Both the position numbers and the translations under genes were made by a program. A stretch of DNA of 21,089 bases from CAZXEJ01 sp964639895 (GTDB taxonomy: Bacteria; Desulfobacterota_D; UBA1144; Nemesobacterales; JADFKM01). Position 1 is the stretch's first letter, and every line of letters starts with the position of its first letter. The stretch spans positions 1 through 21,089 of the forward strand of contig CAZXEJ010000037.1 of NCBI GenBank assembly GCA_964639895.1. Direction: 5' to 3'. A model generated the notes under the pieces. It saw only the letters and a list, made by a program, of their open reading frames with translations, was not told where the DNA came from and did no database searches. Shown piece by piece: positions 14,566 to 21,089 of the stretch.

Positions 14566-14850
14566 ATGAGCAGAATAAGATCGGCCCTAAAGAGACACAG
14601 ACAGAGCCTCGTCAGGCGGGAGAGGAACCGCAGAGTGCGTTCCTCGCTCAGGACGGCGATAAAGAAGCTGCTTGCCTGCGTGGAGAGCGGTGACGTGGAC
14701 AAGGCGCGCGAGAGGCTGCCCTTGGTGGTGAAGGCCATCGACAAGGCCGCGACCAAGGGCGTCATACATAAGCGCAAGGCCTCGCGTCTCGTATCGCGGC
14801 TCTCAAAGAAGGTGTGGCGCCTGGGTGCGGCTTCCGCCGCCGAGGGATAA
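14566..14850 (+). CDS. rpsT: 30S ribosomal protein S20
   Basis: S20 is a primary 16S rRNA-binding protein of the small subunit. This 94-residue chain is almost all basic helix, as expected: SRIRSALKRHRQSLVRRERN, VRSSLRTAIKKLL, then AIDKAATKGVIHKRKASRLV and SRLSKKV, the family's C-terminal signature. Start choice: the ATG at 14566 gives the usual N-terminus, with GGGAG about ten bases upstream; the longer frame from 14530 lies within the leader. It has its own promoter. It converges with holA, a common neighbourhood in bacteria, although here 780 bp of noncoding DNA separates them. A small 6-bp stem GCCGAG/CTCGGC overlaps its stop codon (14839-14856). Confidence 0.96.
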   Translation: MSRIRSALKRHRQSLVRRERNRRVRSSLRTAIKKLLACVESGDVDKARERLPLVVKAIDKAATKGVIHKRKASRLVSRLSKKVWRLGAASAAEG

Positions 14851-15631
14851 CTCGGCTCCGCCGGGGGCCGGGGTGATCCAACCGGGGCGCGGCCGTCCAC
14901 ACACACAGCCCGCTGCCCGGATGGTGGGAGAGGAAGGATGAGGCGCTACGCTTGAGCTGTGTGCAGCCTCATCTACCGCGGCCTGGAACGGAATTTACTT
15001 TGGTGAGAGAGAGATGGGTCGCACGTCCCCGCCGGGTGCTGGACCCGCCTTTTCTTCCCTTCCCCCTCATGACGAGTATCGTCGGCTCTTGTCGAGAGCG
15101 GATTTGGGATTTTCCTGGAACCTTCCCCGCACAACTACCCTGAGTTGGGGTTGTGGACGCCCGGTTTTTTGTGGTGCCGTTGAGCCGGGTGCGATGTTGT
15201 TGTATAGCGTCGGCGCGTCTCGGCTCCGGGGGGGAGTTGCCGCGAGGGCCCCCCATCTCACTCGTACGTGTATGGGCCCTTTTGCCGAAGGGAGGGTCGT
15301 TATTGCCGCCGCCTTCGTCTGGCTGCCTCAGCACACACCCTCGGAGTCGGTGTGCAGGAGTAGCGGTACCGAGCGCGTCCACCCGCGGACGACGCCTCGG
15401 CGAAGCGGCCTTCTTCGCCGGTTTTGCGGGGCTCATCCCTTCCATAAGGCCCATGTACTTTTGCGCCCCTCCCTCCTCAAGCAGGGCGCCCCGGGGCGCA
15501 TCCGTCCACTTCGCTGACGCTTCAACACGGGGGCTATGGCCCCGATATCCCAAGCCTCGCACCGGTTCCTACTTCTGCGGTCGCCCGCCGCCTCATCGAT
15601 TCCTTGAAGGGAAGGGGCCTCGGCGTCCCTC
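14851..15631. other. Long noncoding spacer between convergent rpsT and holA
   Basis: About 780 bp without a supported gene. Frames in it are low-complexity and lack ribosome binding sites. It holds a terminator-like hairpin at 15398-15425. I looked for signature motifs of SRP RNA, RNase P RNA and tmRNA and did not find them. Confidence 0.5.
15398..15425 (+). terminator. Terminator-like hairpin with short T-run
   Basis: CGGCGAAG and CTTCGCCG form a perfect 8-bp stem with a seven-base loop, followed by GTTTT. It reads as a weak intrinsic terminator on the plus strand. It is about 550 bp beyond rpsT, so either that transcript is long or an unrecognised RNA ends here. Confidence 0.45.
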
Positions 15632-16642
15632 TCAGCCGCCCGTGAACTCGAGAACGAGCTTCACCAGGTGGTGCTCCCTGGGGACGTACGAGCTCTTTAG
15701 CGCCGCATCCAGTCGTTCGAGCCGCTCCATGGCCGCCACCAGTTCTGCGGTTGAAAACCGCTTGTGCTCTGCGCGTATGTGTCTCCAGGCCCCAGGCGAT
15801 ACGCCGAGCTCCCTTGCTGCCTGCGCCCCATTCATCCCCGACGCCTCGGCCTCCTTGGCCTTGAGCAGCAGCCGCACCCGCCTCGTGATGGCGGCCGCCA
15901 CGTAGAGAGGTTCCATCCCTCGTGCCTCAAGCTCCATGAGCGAGGCTAGCGCCGCCGCCCTGTCCCTCTTGATAAGGGCGTTGACCGCGTCGTAGAGTCC
16001 CCCTTGCTCCCTCTTCTCGACGACCGACCGTACCTCTTCCGTCCCCACCCGTGTCCCGGGGCCGAAGTAGGAGGCCATCTTGTCCAACTCTGCTGCTACG
16101 GCTGCGAGGTCTTCACCGACCAAAGTGACCATGAGCCTCGCTGCCGCGGGCGTGAGGTCCAGTCCCAGGCGCTCGGCCTCCTGCTCGATCAGTCCTGCGA
16201 GGTCGCTCGCACCGGGACTGAAATCGACCGTCACGGCGCGTGAGGAGAGTGCTGCCGGAAGGCGTGGCCTTTCGTCGTAGACGAGCACCAGGCAGGCCGC
16301 AGGCGGCGGATCGGCGGCATAGCCCTCGAGAAGGGTCAGCTGCTCGGTCGAGAGTCTGGAGGCGTTCCTCACGACGGCCACCCGGCGGGGGGAATACATG
16401 GGGTGGGAGCCGAGCGATTCGAGGAGTCGTGCCACGTCGCACTCCTCGCCCCAGTGGAGTGAGAAGTTGAGCTCCGGGAAGGGCTGGGTGAGTTGATCGC
16501 GCAGGCGCGCCACTGCCTTATCGATCAGGTGGCCCTGGGTGCCGCAGAAAACGTAGAGAGGCTCTGTGCGGCCGTCCTCGAGCGAGCGTGCAAAACGGTC
16601 GGGACTGATCGTGCGGCCTTGTGACTTGCTCTTACCCTTCAC
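15632..16642 (-). CDS. holA: DNA polymerase III subunit delta
   Basis: HolA is the clamp-loader delta subunit that opens the beta sliding clamp. The 336-residue protein has the family layout: an N-terminal AAA+-like domain (TEPLYVFCGTQGHLIDKAVARL, RRVAVVRNASRLS), the domain-II block AARLMVTLVGEDLAAVAAELDKMASY, the linker VEKREQGGLYDAVNALIKRD, and the helical C-terminal collar domain (AAITRRVRLLLKAKEA to the end). It starts with GTG at 16642; AGGAGG (16649-16654) six bases upstream fixes this. It lies 149 bp downstream of the Lon-like gene on the same strand, with two GC hairpins between. The N-terminus MKGKSKSQGRT is basic and probably disordered. Confidence 0.93.
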   Translation of the reverse strand: MKGKSKSQGRTISPDRFARSLEDGRTEPLYVFCGTQGHLIDKAVARLRDQLTQPFPELNFSLHWGEECDVARLLESLGSHPMYSPRRVAVVRNASRLSTEQLTLLEGYAADPPPAACLVLVYDERPRLPAALSSRAVTVDFSPGASDLAGLIEQEAERLGLDLTPAAARLMVTLVGEDLAAVAAELDKMASYFGPGTRVGTEEVRSVVEKREQGGLYDAVNALIKRDRAAALASLMELEARGMEPLYVAAAITRRVRLLLKAKEAEASGMNGAQAARELGVSPGAWRHIRAEHKRFSTAELVAAMERLERLDAALKSSYVPREHHLVKLVLEFTGG

Positions 16643-16744
16643 TCCAAGCCTCCTGCGGCAAGGGATGCCGGCACGGGGACGACCCTCGTCGCCGCTCCCA
16701 GGGCGGAGCGGGAAGAGAATAGCGCGATCCTGCCGCAGGGCAGC

Positions 16745-16779
16745 CCCGCCGTTGGGGCGGGCGTCCTCGGGAGAGGACG
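16745..16779 (-). terminator. Tandem GC hairpins after the Lon-like gene
   Basis: Directly after the Lon-like stop (16792-16794), the minus strand has CGTCCTC/GAGGACG around four bases (16762-16779, perfect 7-bp stem), then CCCGCC/GGCGGG around CCAAC (16745-16760). No U-run follows. They may attenuate read-through into holA or protect the mRNA 3' end. Confidence 0.4.
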
Positions 16780-16791
16780 TGCCGCCCGTGC

Positions 16792-19242
16792 CTACTTCTC
16801 TTCCTCCTCGCCCTCTTCGCCGCCTCCGCGCCTCGGGCCGCCTCCGTTTCGCGACAGCTGGCGCAGACTTTCCATGAACTCGGTGAGTTTCTTGTTGGCC
16901 AGATAGTGCACCGTGCCCTCGGGGAAAGAACCGTCCTCGCGCCTCTTGCCGCTTTCGCGGCCCGTCATGATCTCTATGGCTTCATCGATGTGTGCGACCG
17001 GGTATATGTGGAACTTTCCCTCGCGTACGGCCTCGATGAGTTCCTTGTTGAGCATCAGGTTGCGCACGTTTCTCTTCGGTATGACGATGCCTTGGGTGCC
17101 GGTGAGCCCCTTCACCTTGCACGTCCTGTAGAACCCTTCGATCTTCTCGTTCACGCCGCCTATGGGTTGGATGTTGCCCTTCTGGTCCACCGAGCCCGTG
17201 ATGGCCAAGTCCTGCCTTATGGGAACGCCGCTCAGGCTCGAGAGCAGCGCAATGAGCTCGGCCGCCGAGGCGCTGTCGCCCTCGACCATGCTGTAGCTCT
17301 GCTCGAATGCGATGGTGGCCGAGAGGCTGAGCGGCTTGTCGGTGGCGTACTGCTCACCCAGGTAGCCGCTCAGTATCAGCACCCCCTTGTCATGTATGTT
17401 GCCGCTCAGCTTTGCGCGCCGCTCGATGCTCACGACCCCCTCGGTGCCCATGAACGTATCGCACGTGATACGCGTGGGCTTGCCGAAGGCGTAGTCGCCG
17501 AGGTCGAGTACGGCTACGCCGTTTATCTGGCCCACCTTCTGGCCGTCGGTGTCGACGATGATCGTGTTCTCCTTGATCATCTCCTGGATCTTCTCTTCTA
17601 TCATGTTCGAGCGGTATATCTTGTCTTCGACCGCCCGCTCGATGTGGCCGCGGGTGATGCACTCGGAGTTGCCGTCGAGCGAGGCCAGGTAGTCGGCCTC
17701 GACCACTATCTTCGACAGCACTCCGTGCCGCACGCTTATCTTCTCCTGGTCGCCGGCCAGGCGCGAAGCGTGCTCGAGCAGCGCCTCGAGCGCGCTGCGG
17801 TGCAGGGGGCGGATGTTGTTGCGGTCGCACATGAACTTGACGAACGACACGTACTTCGTTATCTGCTCCTCGTTCCTTGCGACGACGGAATCGAAATCGG
17901 CCTTCACCTTGAAAAGCTTCCCGAAGTCCTCGTCGAACGCGTAGAGCATGTTGTATATGAAGGGGTTGCCGATGAGGATGACCTTCACGTCGAGCTTGAT
18001 TGGCTCGGGCCGCAACCCGATGGAGCCCGGATAGCCGTACTGCTGGAAGACGTCTTCGATGCTCACCTCGCTGTTCTCCAGCGCCTTCTTGAGCGAGTCC
18101 CATACGAAGGGAGCCTTGAGCACGTCGAGAGCCTCGACCACAAGGTAGCCGCCGTTTGCCTTGGCAAGCGAGCCGGCGCGAATCATGGTGAAATCCGTCG
18201 TAAGTACGCCGAAGCGGACCTCACGCTCTATGGTGCCGAAGAGGTTCGAATAGATGGGATGTGTCTCGAACACCACCGGAGCCCCCTCGGTGCGCGAGTT
18301 GTCGACGACGACGTTCACTTTGAACTCCGTGAAGCTGGGGGTCTGCGGGGGAGGGGCGAAGGGGAGGGCCTGCGGGGCCTGGGTCTTCTCGCCGCGGAAC
18401 ATGTCGATGTGCTCGAGGATGTGGCGCTGCACGTGGTGGAGGTAGTCGATGACGTCGGGGTAAGGATTGTACTTCTCGCGCAGGCCGTCCAAAAGGTCGC
18501 TTACGGCAAAGAGCGCCACCTTTTTTTCCAGCTCCTTGAGCTTGTCGGCCGTCTCGCGGTCGATCTGCCGTGCCTTCTTGAACACCTCGTTCACGTCCTC
18601 GTCCAGCTCCTCCTTGCGCTTCTTTATGTCCTCCTTCTCCTCGTCGCTGAGGCGCATGTACTCTTCCTGCGTAAGCGGTTTCCCCTGGTACAGGGGCACC
18701 GTGATCACCCCCGTCGGTGAGAACTGGAGCTGGATCTGCTTCTCGGCCGCCCGCTGCTGGAGGCTCTCGAACAGCTCGGCCTTCTCCTTCTGGGCCTGGT
18801 TTATCAGTTTCTGTTTCTCCTCTTCGTATTCCTTGCCCTCGAAGGCCTTGGGTATCTCCCTCTGGAGCGTCTCGACCAGCTGCTCCATGTCGCGCTTGAA
18901 CACCTTCCCCTGTCCCGTGGCCAGCGATATGGCCTTGGGGGAGTTGGGGTCGAGGAAGTTGTGCACGTAGCACCAGTCCGGAGGAGTGGGCTTGGTCTTT
19001 GATATCTGCTCCAGTATGGCCTTGATGGTGCTGGTCTTCCCCACCCCGCGGGGGCCGCAGAGGTAGAGGTTGTAGCCCGTCTGGTTGACGCCCAGGGCGA
19101 GGCTAATGGCCGAGAGCGCGCGCTCCTGGCCCACGCACTCCTGGCACGGCTCGATCTCCTCGGTGGTCTCGATGTTGAGGAATGAAAGGTCGTAGGGCTT
19201 GTGTACTTGATCAGCTGTGAGTGCGACAGGTTTCGTGCTCAT
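16792..19242 (-). CDS. Lon-family ATP-dependent protease, LonB/LonC-like (AAA_32 type)
   Basis: This 816-residue protein couples an AAA+ unfoldase to a Lon serine-lysine protease domain and lacks the N-terminal substrate domain of classical LonA. The Walker A motif is GPRGVGKTS (about 63-71). A long charged coiled-coil insertion follows (about 125-260, rich in EKE and QREIPK). The conserved ATPase core continues with AGSLAKANGGYLVVEALDVL, IGNPFIYNMLY and RPLHRSALEALLEHASRLAG. The protease domain has the catalytic Ser657 in EGDSASAAEL and Lys700 in GGVNEKIEG; their 43-residue spacing equals that of E. coli Lon Ser679/Lys722. It ends in a Gly/Glu-rich tail (GGGEEGEEEEK). No transmembrane helix is seen, so it should be cytosolic. 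The ATG at 19242 has GAGGGAG closely upstream. Function in protein quality control is by family inference. Confidence 0.95.
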   Translation of the reverse strand: MSTKPVALTADQVHKPYDLSFLNIETTEEIEPCQECVGQERALSAISLALGVNQTGYNLYLCGPRGVGKTSTIKAILEQISKTKPTPPDWCYVHNFLDPNSPKAISLATGQGKVFKRDMEQLVETLQREIPKAFEGKEYEEEKQKLINQAQKEKAELFESLQQRAAEKQIQLQFSPTGVITVPLYQGKPLTQEEYMRLSDEEKEDIKKRKEELDEDVNEVFKKARQIDRETADKLKELEKKVALFAVSDLLDGLREKYNPYPDVIDYLHHVQRHILEHIDMFRGEKTQAPQALPFAPPPQTPSFTEFKVNVVVDNSRTEGAPVVFETHPIYSNLFGTIEREVRFGVLTTDFTMIRAGSLAKANGGYLVVEALDVLKAPFVWDSLKKALENSEVSIEDVFQQYGYPGSIGLRPEPIKLDVKVILIGNPFIYNMLYAFDEDFGKLFKVKADFDSVVARNEEQITKYVSFVKFMCDRNNIRPLHRSALEALLEHASRLAGDQEKISVRHGVLSKIVVEADYLASLDGNSECITRGHIERAVEDKIYRSNMIEEKIQEMIKENTIIVDTDGQKVGQINGVAVLDLGDYAFGKPTRITCDTFMGTEGVVSIERRAKLSGNIHDKGVLILSGYLGEQYATDKPLSLSATIAFEQSYSMVEGDSASAAELIALLSSLSGVPIRQDLAITGSVDQKGNIQPIGGVNEKIEGFYRTCKVKGLTGTQGIVIPKRNVRNLMLNKELIEAVREGKFHIYPVAHIDEAIEIMTGRESGKRREDGSFPEGTVHYLANKKLTEFMESLRQLSRNGGGPRRGGGEEGEEEEK

Positions 19243-19275
19243 GGGCTCCCTCGCGTGCGTAGGATGGTACCTTCA

Positions 19276-19304
19276 ATTTTTGCACATGGGTGGGGGTTTT
19301 TCAA
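19276..19304 (-). promoter_or_regulatory. Candidate promoter of the Lon-like gene
   Basis: On the minus strand TTGAAA (19299-19304) and AAAAAT (19276-19281) are 17 bp apart. The -35 matches five of six bases and the -10 four of six. I see no CIRCE-type heat-shock repeat. Confidence 0.4.
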
Positions 19305-19374
19305 TCTGGAACGCGCCTCAGGCGCGGGGCGGAGAGCCCCCGGCTGGGGGAGAGGGCGCGGCATGGGGCGGACT

Positions 19375-19402
19375 GTTGAATTTCTCGCCCGCTAAGGCAA
19401 AA
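19375..19402 (+). promoter_or_regulatory. tRNA-Pro promoter
   Basis: TTGAAT (19375-19380), a 16-bp spacer, then CAAAAT (19397-19402). The start would be near 19409, about 37 nt before the mature tRNA. Its -10 and spacing are identical to those of rpsT. Confidence 0.5.
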
Positions 19403-19445
19403 TAGAAGCAACGGATCGTAACGCCCGCGACTCCTACTACGGGTT

Positions 19446-19522
19446 CGGGGTGTAGCTCAGATTGGCAGAGCGCTGCGTTCGGGACGCAGAGGCCGCCGGT
19501 TCAAGTCCGGCCACCCCGACCA
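19446..19522 (+). tRNA. tRNA-Pro, anticodon CGG, CCA encoded
   Basis: A complete cloverleaf. The acceptor stem CGGGGTG (19446-19452) pairs perfectly with CACCCCG (19512-19518). The D arm is GCTC...GAGC. The anticodon stem CTGCG/CGCAG encloses the loop TTCGGGA, giving CGG (19480-19482), which reads CCG proline codons. The T arm CCGG-TTCAAGT-CCGG is regular. Discriminator A (19519) is followed by an encoded CCA (19520-19522). An integrase remnant ends 34 bp downstream in convergent orientation, so the 3' end is the probable attachment site of a lost element. Confidence 0.97.
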
Positions 19523-19555
19523 TCTCTATGTAATAATATCAGGAGGTTATAGGCT

Positions 19556-20560
19556 TCATCGAGTAGGGACTCCGTCGCCCTCGGATTCTTTGCTATACTT
19601 TTTGCTATACTCCTTCGAAGACGCCGGCCTCTCGACTGCGTCTCGAAGCGAATCTCGGGGTGGGCGTAACGTATGGTTGTGCGTATGTCCTGGTGACCGG
19701 GAATGCTAGAGACGGCCACCAGCGGGGCGCCGGCTTCGATCATTCTTGTGGCGGCCGTGTGCCTCAAGTCGCGGAACCGCAGGCCTTCGATGCCGGCCTT
19801 CTTGCCGTTTATACGGTCTCCCGTTGGGATTGAGGAACACGTATTCCTGATGGCCGGTCACCAGCTTTTGTTCGAGCAGAGTTCTCCTTAGTACGGAATT
19901 GAGGGGGACGCGCCTTAATTTCTTGCTTTTCGTGTTGGTGGCATGCAAGGTGATCAGGTCGTTATCCAAATCTACGTTTGACCACTTGAGGTCGATAATC
20001 TCGCTCTTTCTCATCCCGGTGTTGAGGGCCGTAACGAGAATCGCCCTGAGGTAAGGGGGGCTGACCTCTAGAAGCCTATCTTTCTCCTCCGCACTGAAAA
20101 TTCGTTCAACCTGGTTGTGGGCCGGAAGAGACTTCACGCGGGAGAGGGGGTTTTCACCGAAAAACTTCTTCCTCTGTCGGGCCAGGGTGAATAAGCTGCT
20201 GAGGATATCAGGCTCTCTGTTGATTGTGGCCGGCTTTCTTCCTTCCCTGAGCCTTCTGCGCTGTAATCTTGTACATCCTTGGGGGAAAATGGCGCTCAGC
20301 TTATATCTGCCTAATACGGGCAGTATGTGTTTCAATGACACAACGTCCCTTTGCCAGGACCTCTTCCCCGCCACGTCTCGCGAATACGCCACATACTCCT
20401 GAGCGAACTCTTCCACGGCGGTGGAAACATCCGCAGCAATTTCTTCGGGCCTTCTCTGTCTGATTTGGCGCTTACGTTCCGCCGAAAGGGCCTCGGCCAA
20501 GGACTTCGTCACCTTACCCACCGACTCCATGCGTAACTTTCCATTCACACGGTAGCACAT
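19556..20560 (-). pseudogene. Decayed tyrosine recombinase/integrase
   Basis: Pieces of a phage-type integrase lie in order but in different frames. The first frame (20560 to about 19805) holds the N-terminal DNA-binding part (VNGKLRMESVGKVTKSLAEA), the core-binding domain, and the first catalytic arginine in ALNTGMRKSEIIDLKW. At about 19804 the frame changes and roughly nine residues seem missing. The next frame carries LRFRDLRHTAATRMIEAG and GHQDIRTTIRYAHP (the HxxR and GH boxes and the nucleophile-region tyrosine). At about 19651-19659 it changes again: DSLRDAVERPASSKEYSKK continues in the third frame to a stop at 19556-19558. At 20264-20278 a compensated +1/-1 pair turns DVQDY into GCTRL. 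An in-frame TAA (20561-20563) directly precedes the ATG. The base composition looks less GC-rich than its neighbours, consistent with transfer. Confidence 0.9.
19589..19611. repeat. Short tandem repeat in the integrase remnant
   Basis: TTTGCTATACT occurs twice with a 12-bp period. In the restored integrase frame it encodes KYSKKYSK at the C-terminus. Being 12 bp, it does not itself change the frame. Confidence 0.7.
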
Positions 20561-20673
20561 TTACCGGTACGCCGCTTTTGTCTCCTCCATGTTGGTCCAG
20601 GTGAGTTTAAGAACACCCATTTCAATCATCCCTTACGGAGTAAGATCATGTTGAGGGTATCCCTTCATCAACG

Positions 20674-21089
20674 CTATAGGTCCTCTAATAATCCAAGGTG
20701 CTGTGCCACGTCCTCGTAGTCCGGCGCCTCCGAGTAGAGCTTCTCAAGCTCGCGGCGCGCCCGCCGGCGCCGGCCGAGCTCCTCGTAGGCGAGGGCCCGT
20801 TCATACCTGACCGCCCGAAGCAGTTCCGCGGACCGGCCCTTCCTACGGCGCAGGGCATGCGTCAAGATATCCCGCGCCGCGTCCGGAAGTCCGAGCCCGC
20901 GCAGGGCACGAGCCTTGTACAAGAGCAGCGCTGTGTGGACGGGTGTCGCGTTCTCGATGCCTTCGGCCAACCGCACGATCTTACGGCAGGCGTTCTTGTC
21001 GCCTGGACTAGCCTCCCACAACAGCTCGGCGAGGGACAGCTTCACCACCGCGTCGTCGGGTTCGAGCCTCCTTAATCTTTCAAGGCAGG
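20674..21089 (-). CDS. TPR protein, C-terminal part, continues past the right edge
   Basis: The frame is open from the stop at 20674-20676 to the window's right edge; reading on, LERLRRLEPDDAVVKLSLAE continues the same repeat pattern, so the GTG at 21048 is internal and the true start is outside. Visible repeats are helical pairs such as ALLLYKARALRGLGLPDAAR and YERALAYEELGRRRRARREL, ending in LYSEAPDYEDVAQHLGLL, a common C-terminal cap of TPR proteins. It should be a protein-binding adaptor. The integrase remnant ends upstream of its stop with about 110 bp between them, so insertion did not cut this gene. Location in the cell cannot be judged without the N-terminus. Confidence 0.85.
   Translation of the reverse strand, partial: CLERLRRLEPDDAVVKLSLAELLWEASPGDKNACRKIVRLAEGIENATPVHTALLLYKARALRGLGLPDAARDILTHALRRRKGRSAELLRAVRYERALAYEELGRRRRARRELEKLYSEAPDYEDVAQHLGLLEDL

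Noticed and set aside
14839..14856. GCCGAG/CTCGGC stem over the rpsT stop codon as its terminator
   Set aside because: Six pairs with the stop codon in the loop and no T-run; too weak to call a terminator.
1..21089. CRISPR array, toxin-antitoxin pair, defence island or prophage structural genes
   Set aside because: No regularly spaced repeats and no matching protein signatures were found on either strand; the only mobile trace is the integrase remnant.

Overview
The window is about 21 kb of high-GC bacterial chromosome (roughly 65% G+C by eye). It has ordinary sigma-70-type promoters and AGGAGG-type ribosome binding sites. The gene set is ArgG, QueA, an ECF sigma factor with a zinc-finger anti-sigma factor, a DUF3179 protein, a stand-alone Lon-family protease, a TalC/FSA-type transaldolase, S20, the Pol III delta subunit and TPR proteins. 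This suggests a Gram-negative-type, deep-branching lineage of the Deltaproteobacteria/Nitrospirota/Nitrospinota kind. That placement is an inference; nothing here fixes the phylum.

Layout. 79-2908 (+): a small protein of unknown function, argG and queA. 2909-3580: a noncoding spacer with a G-quadruplex motif and a perfect hairpin. 3582-5882 (+): promoter, ECF sigma factor, overlapping anti-sigma factor, exported DUF3179 protein and a 60-residue coiled-coil protein. 5991-8440 (-): an extended-SDR sugar epimerase/reductase, then an anchored TPR protein with its own promoter (probably leaderless), then a 104-residue protein. 8712-9903 (-): two small proteins of unknown role, each with its own promoter. 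10051-12079 (+): an acetolactate-synthase-like ThDP enzyme and a small protein, divergent from the gene on the left. 12209-12799 (-): a secreted four-cysteine protein whose mRNA leader probably folds into a hairpin from its first bases. 13627-14277 (-): transaldolase. 14566-14850 (+): rpsT. 15632-19242 (-): holA and the Lon-like protease. 19446-19522 (+): tRNA-Pro(CGG). 19556-20560 (-): a decayed tyrosine integrase. 20674-right edge (-): the C-terminal part of a TPR protein.

How the genes fit together. Most are housekeeping: arginine and queuosine synthesis, ribosome, replication, proteolysis and pentose metabolism. The sigma/anti-sigma pair is a regulatory unit whose overlap implies coupled translation. 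The integrase beside tRNA-Pro is the only mobile-element trace. It carries at least three frame lesions, one of them a compensated +1/-1 pair, and has no cargo. Four spacers of roughly 460-780 bp hold no convincing genes, so coding density is only about 70%.

I found no convincing new multi-gene system. The most interesting items are regulatory: the leaderless promoter, the +1 leader hairpin, the hairpin that shows the Shine-Dalgarno in its loop, the palindrome over a divergent promoter, and the readable decay of the integrase.
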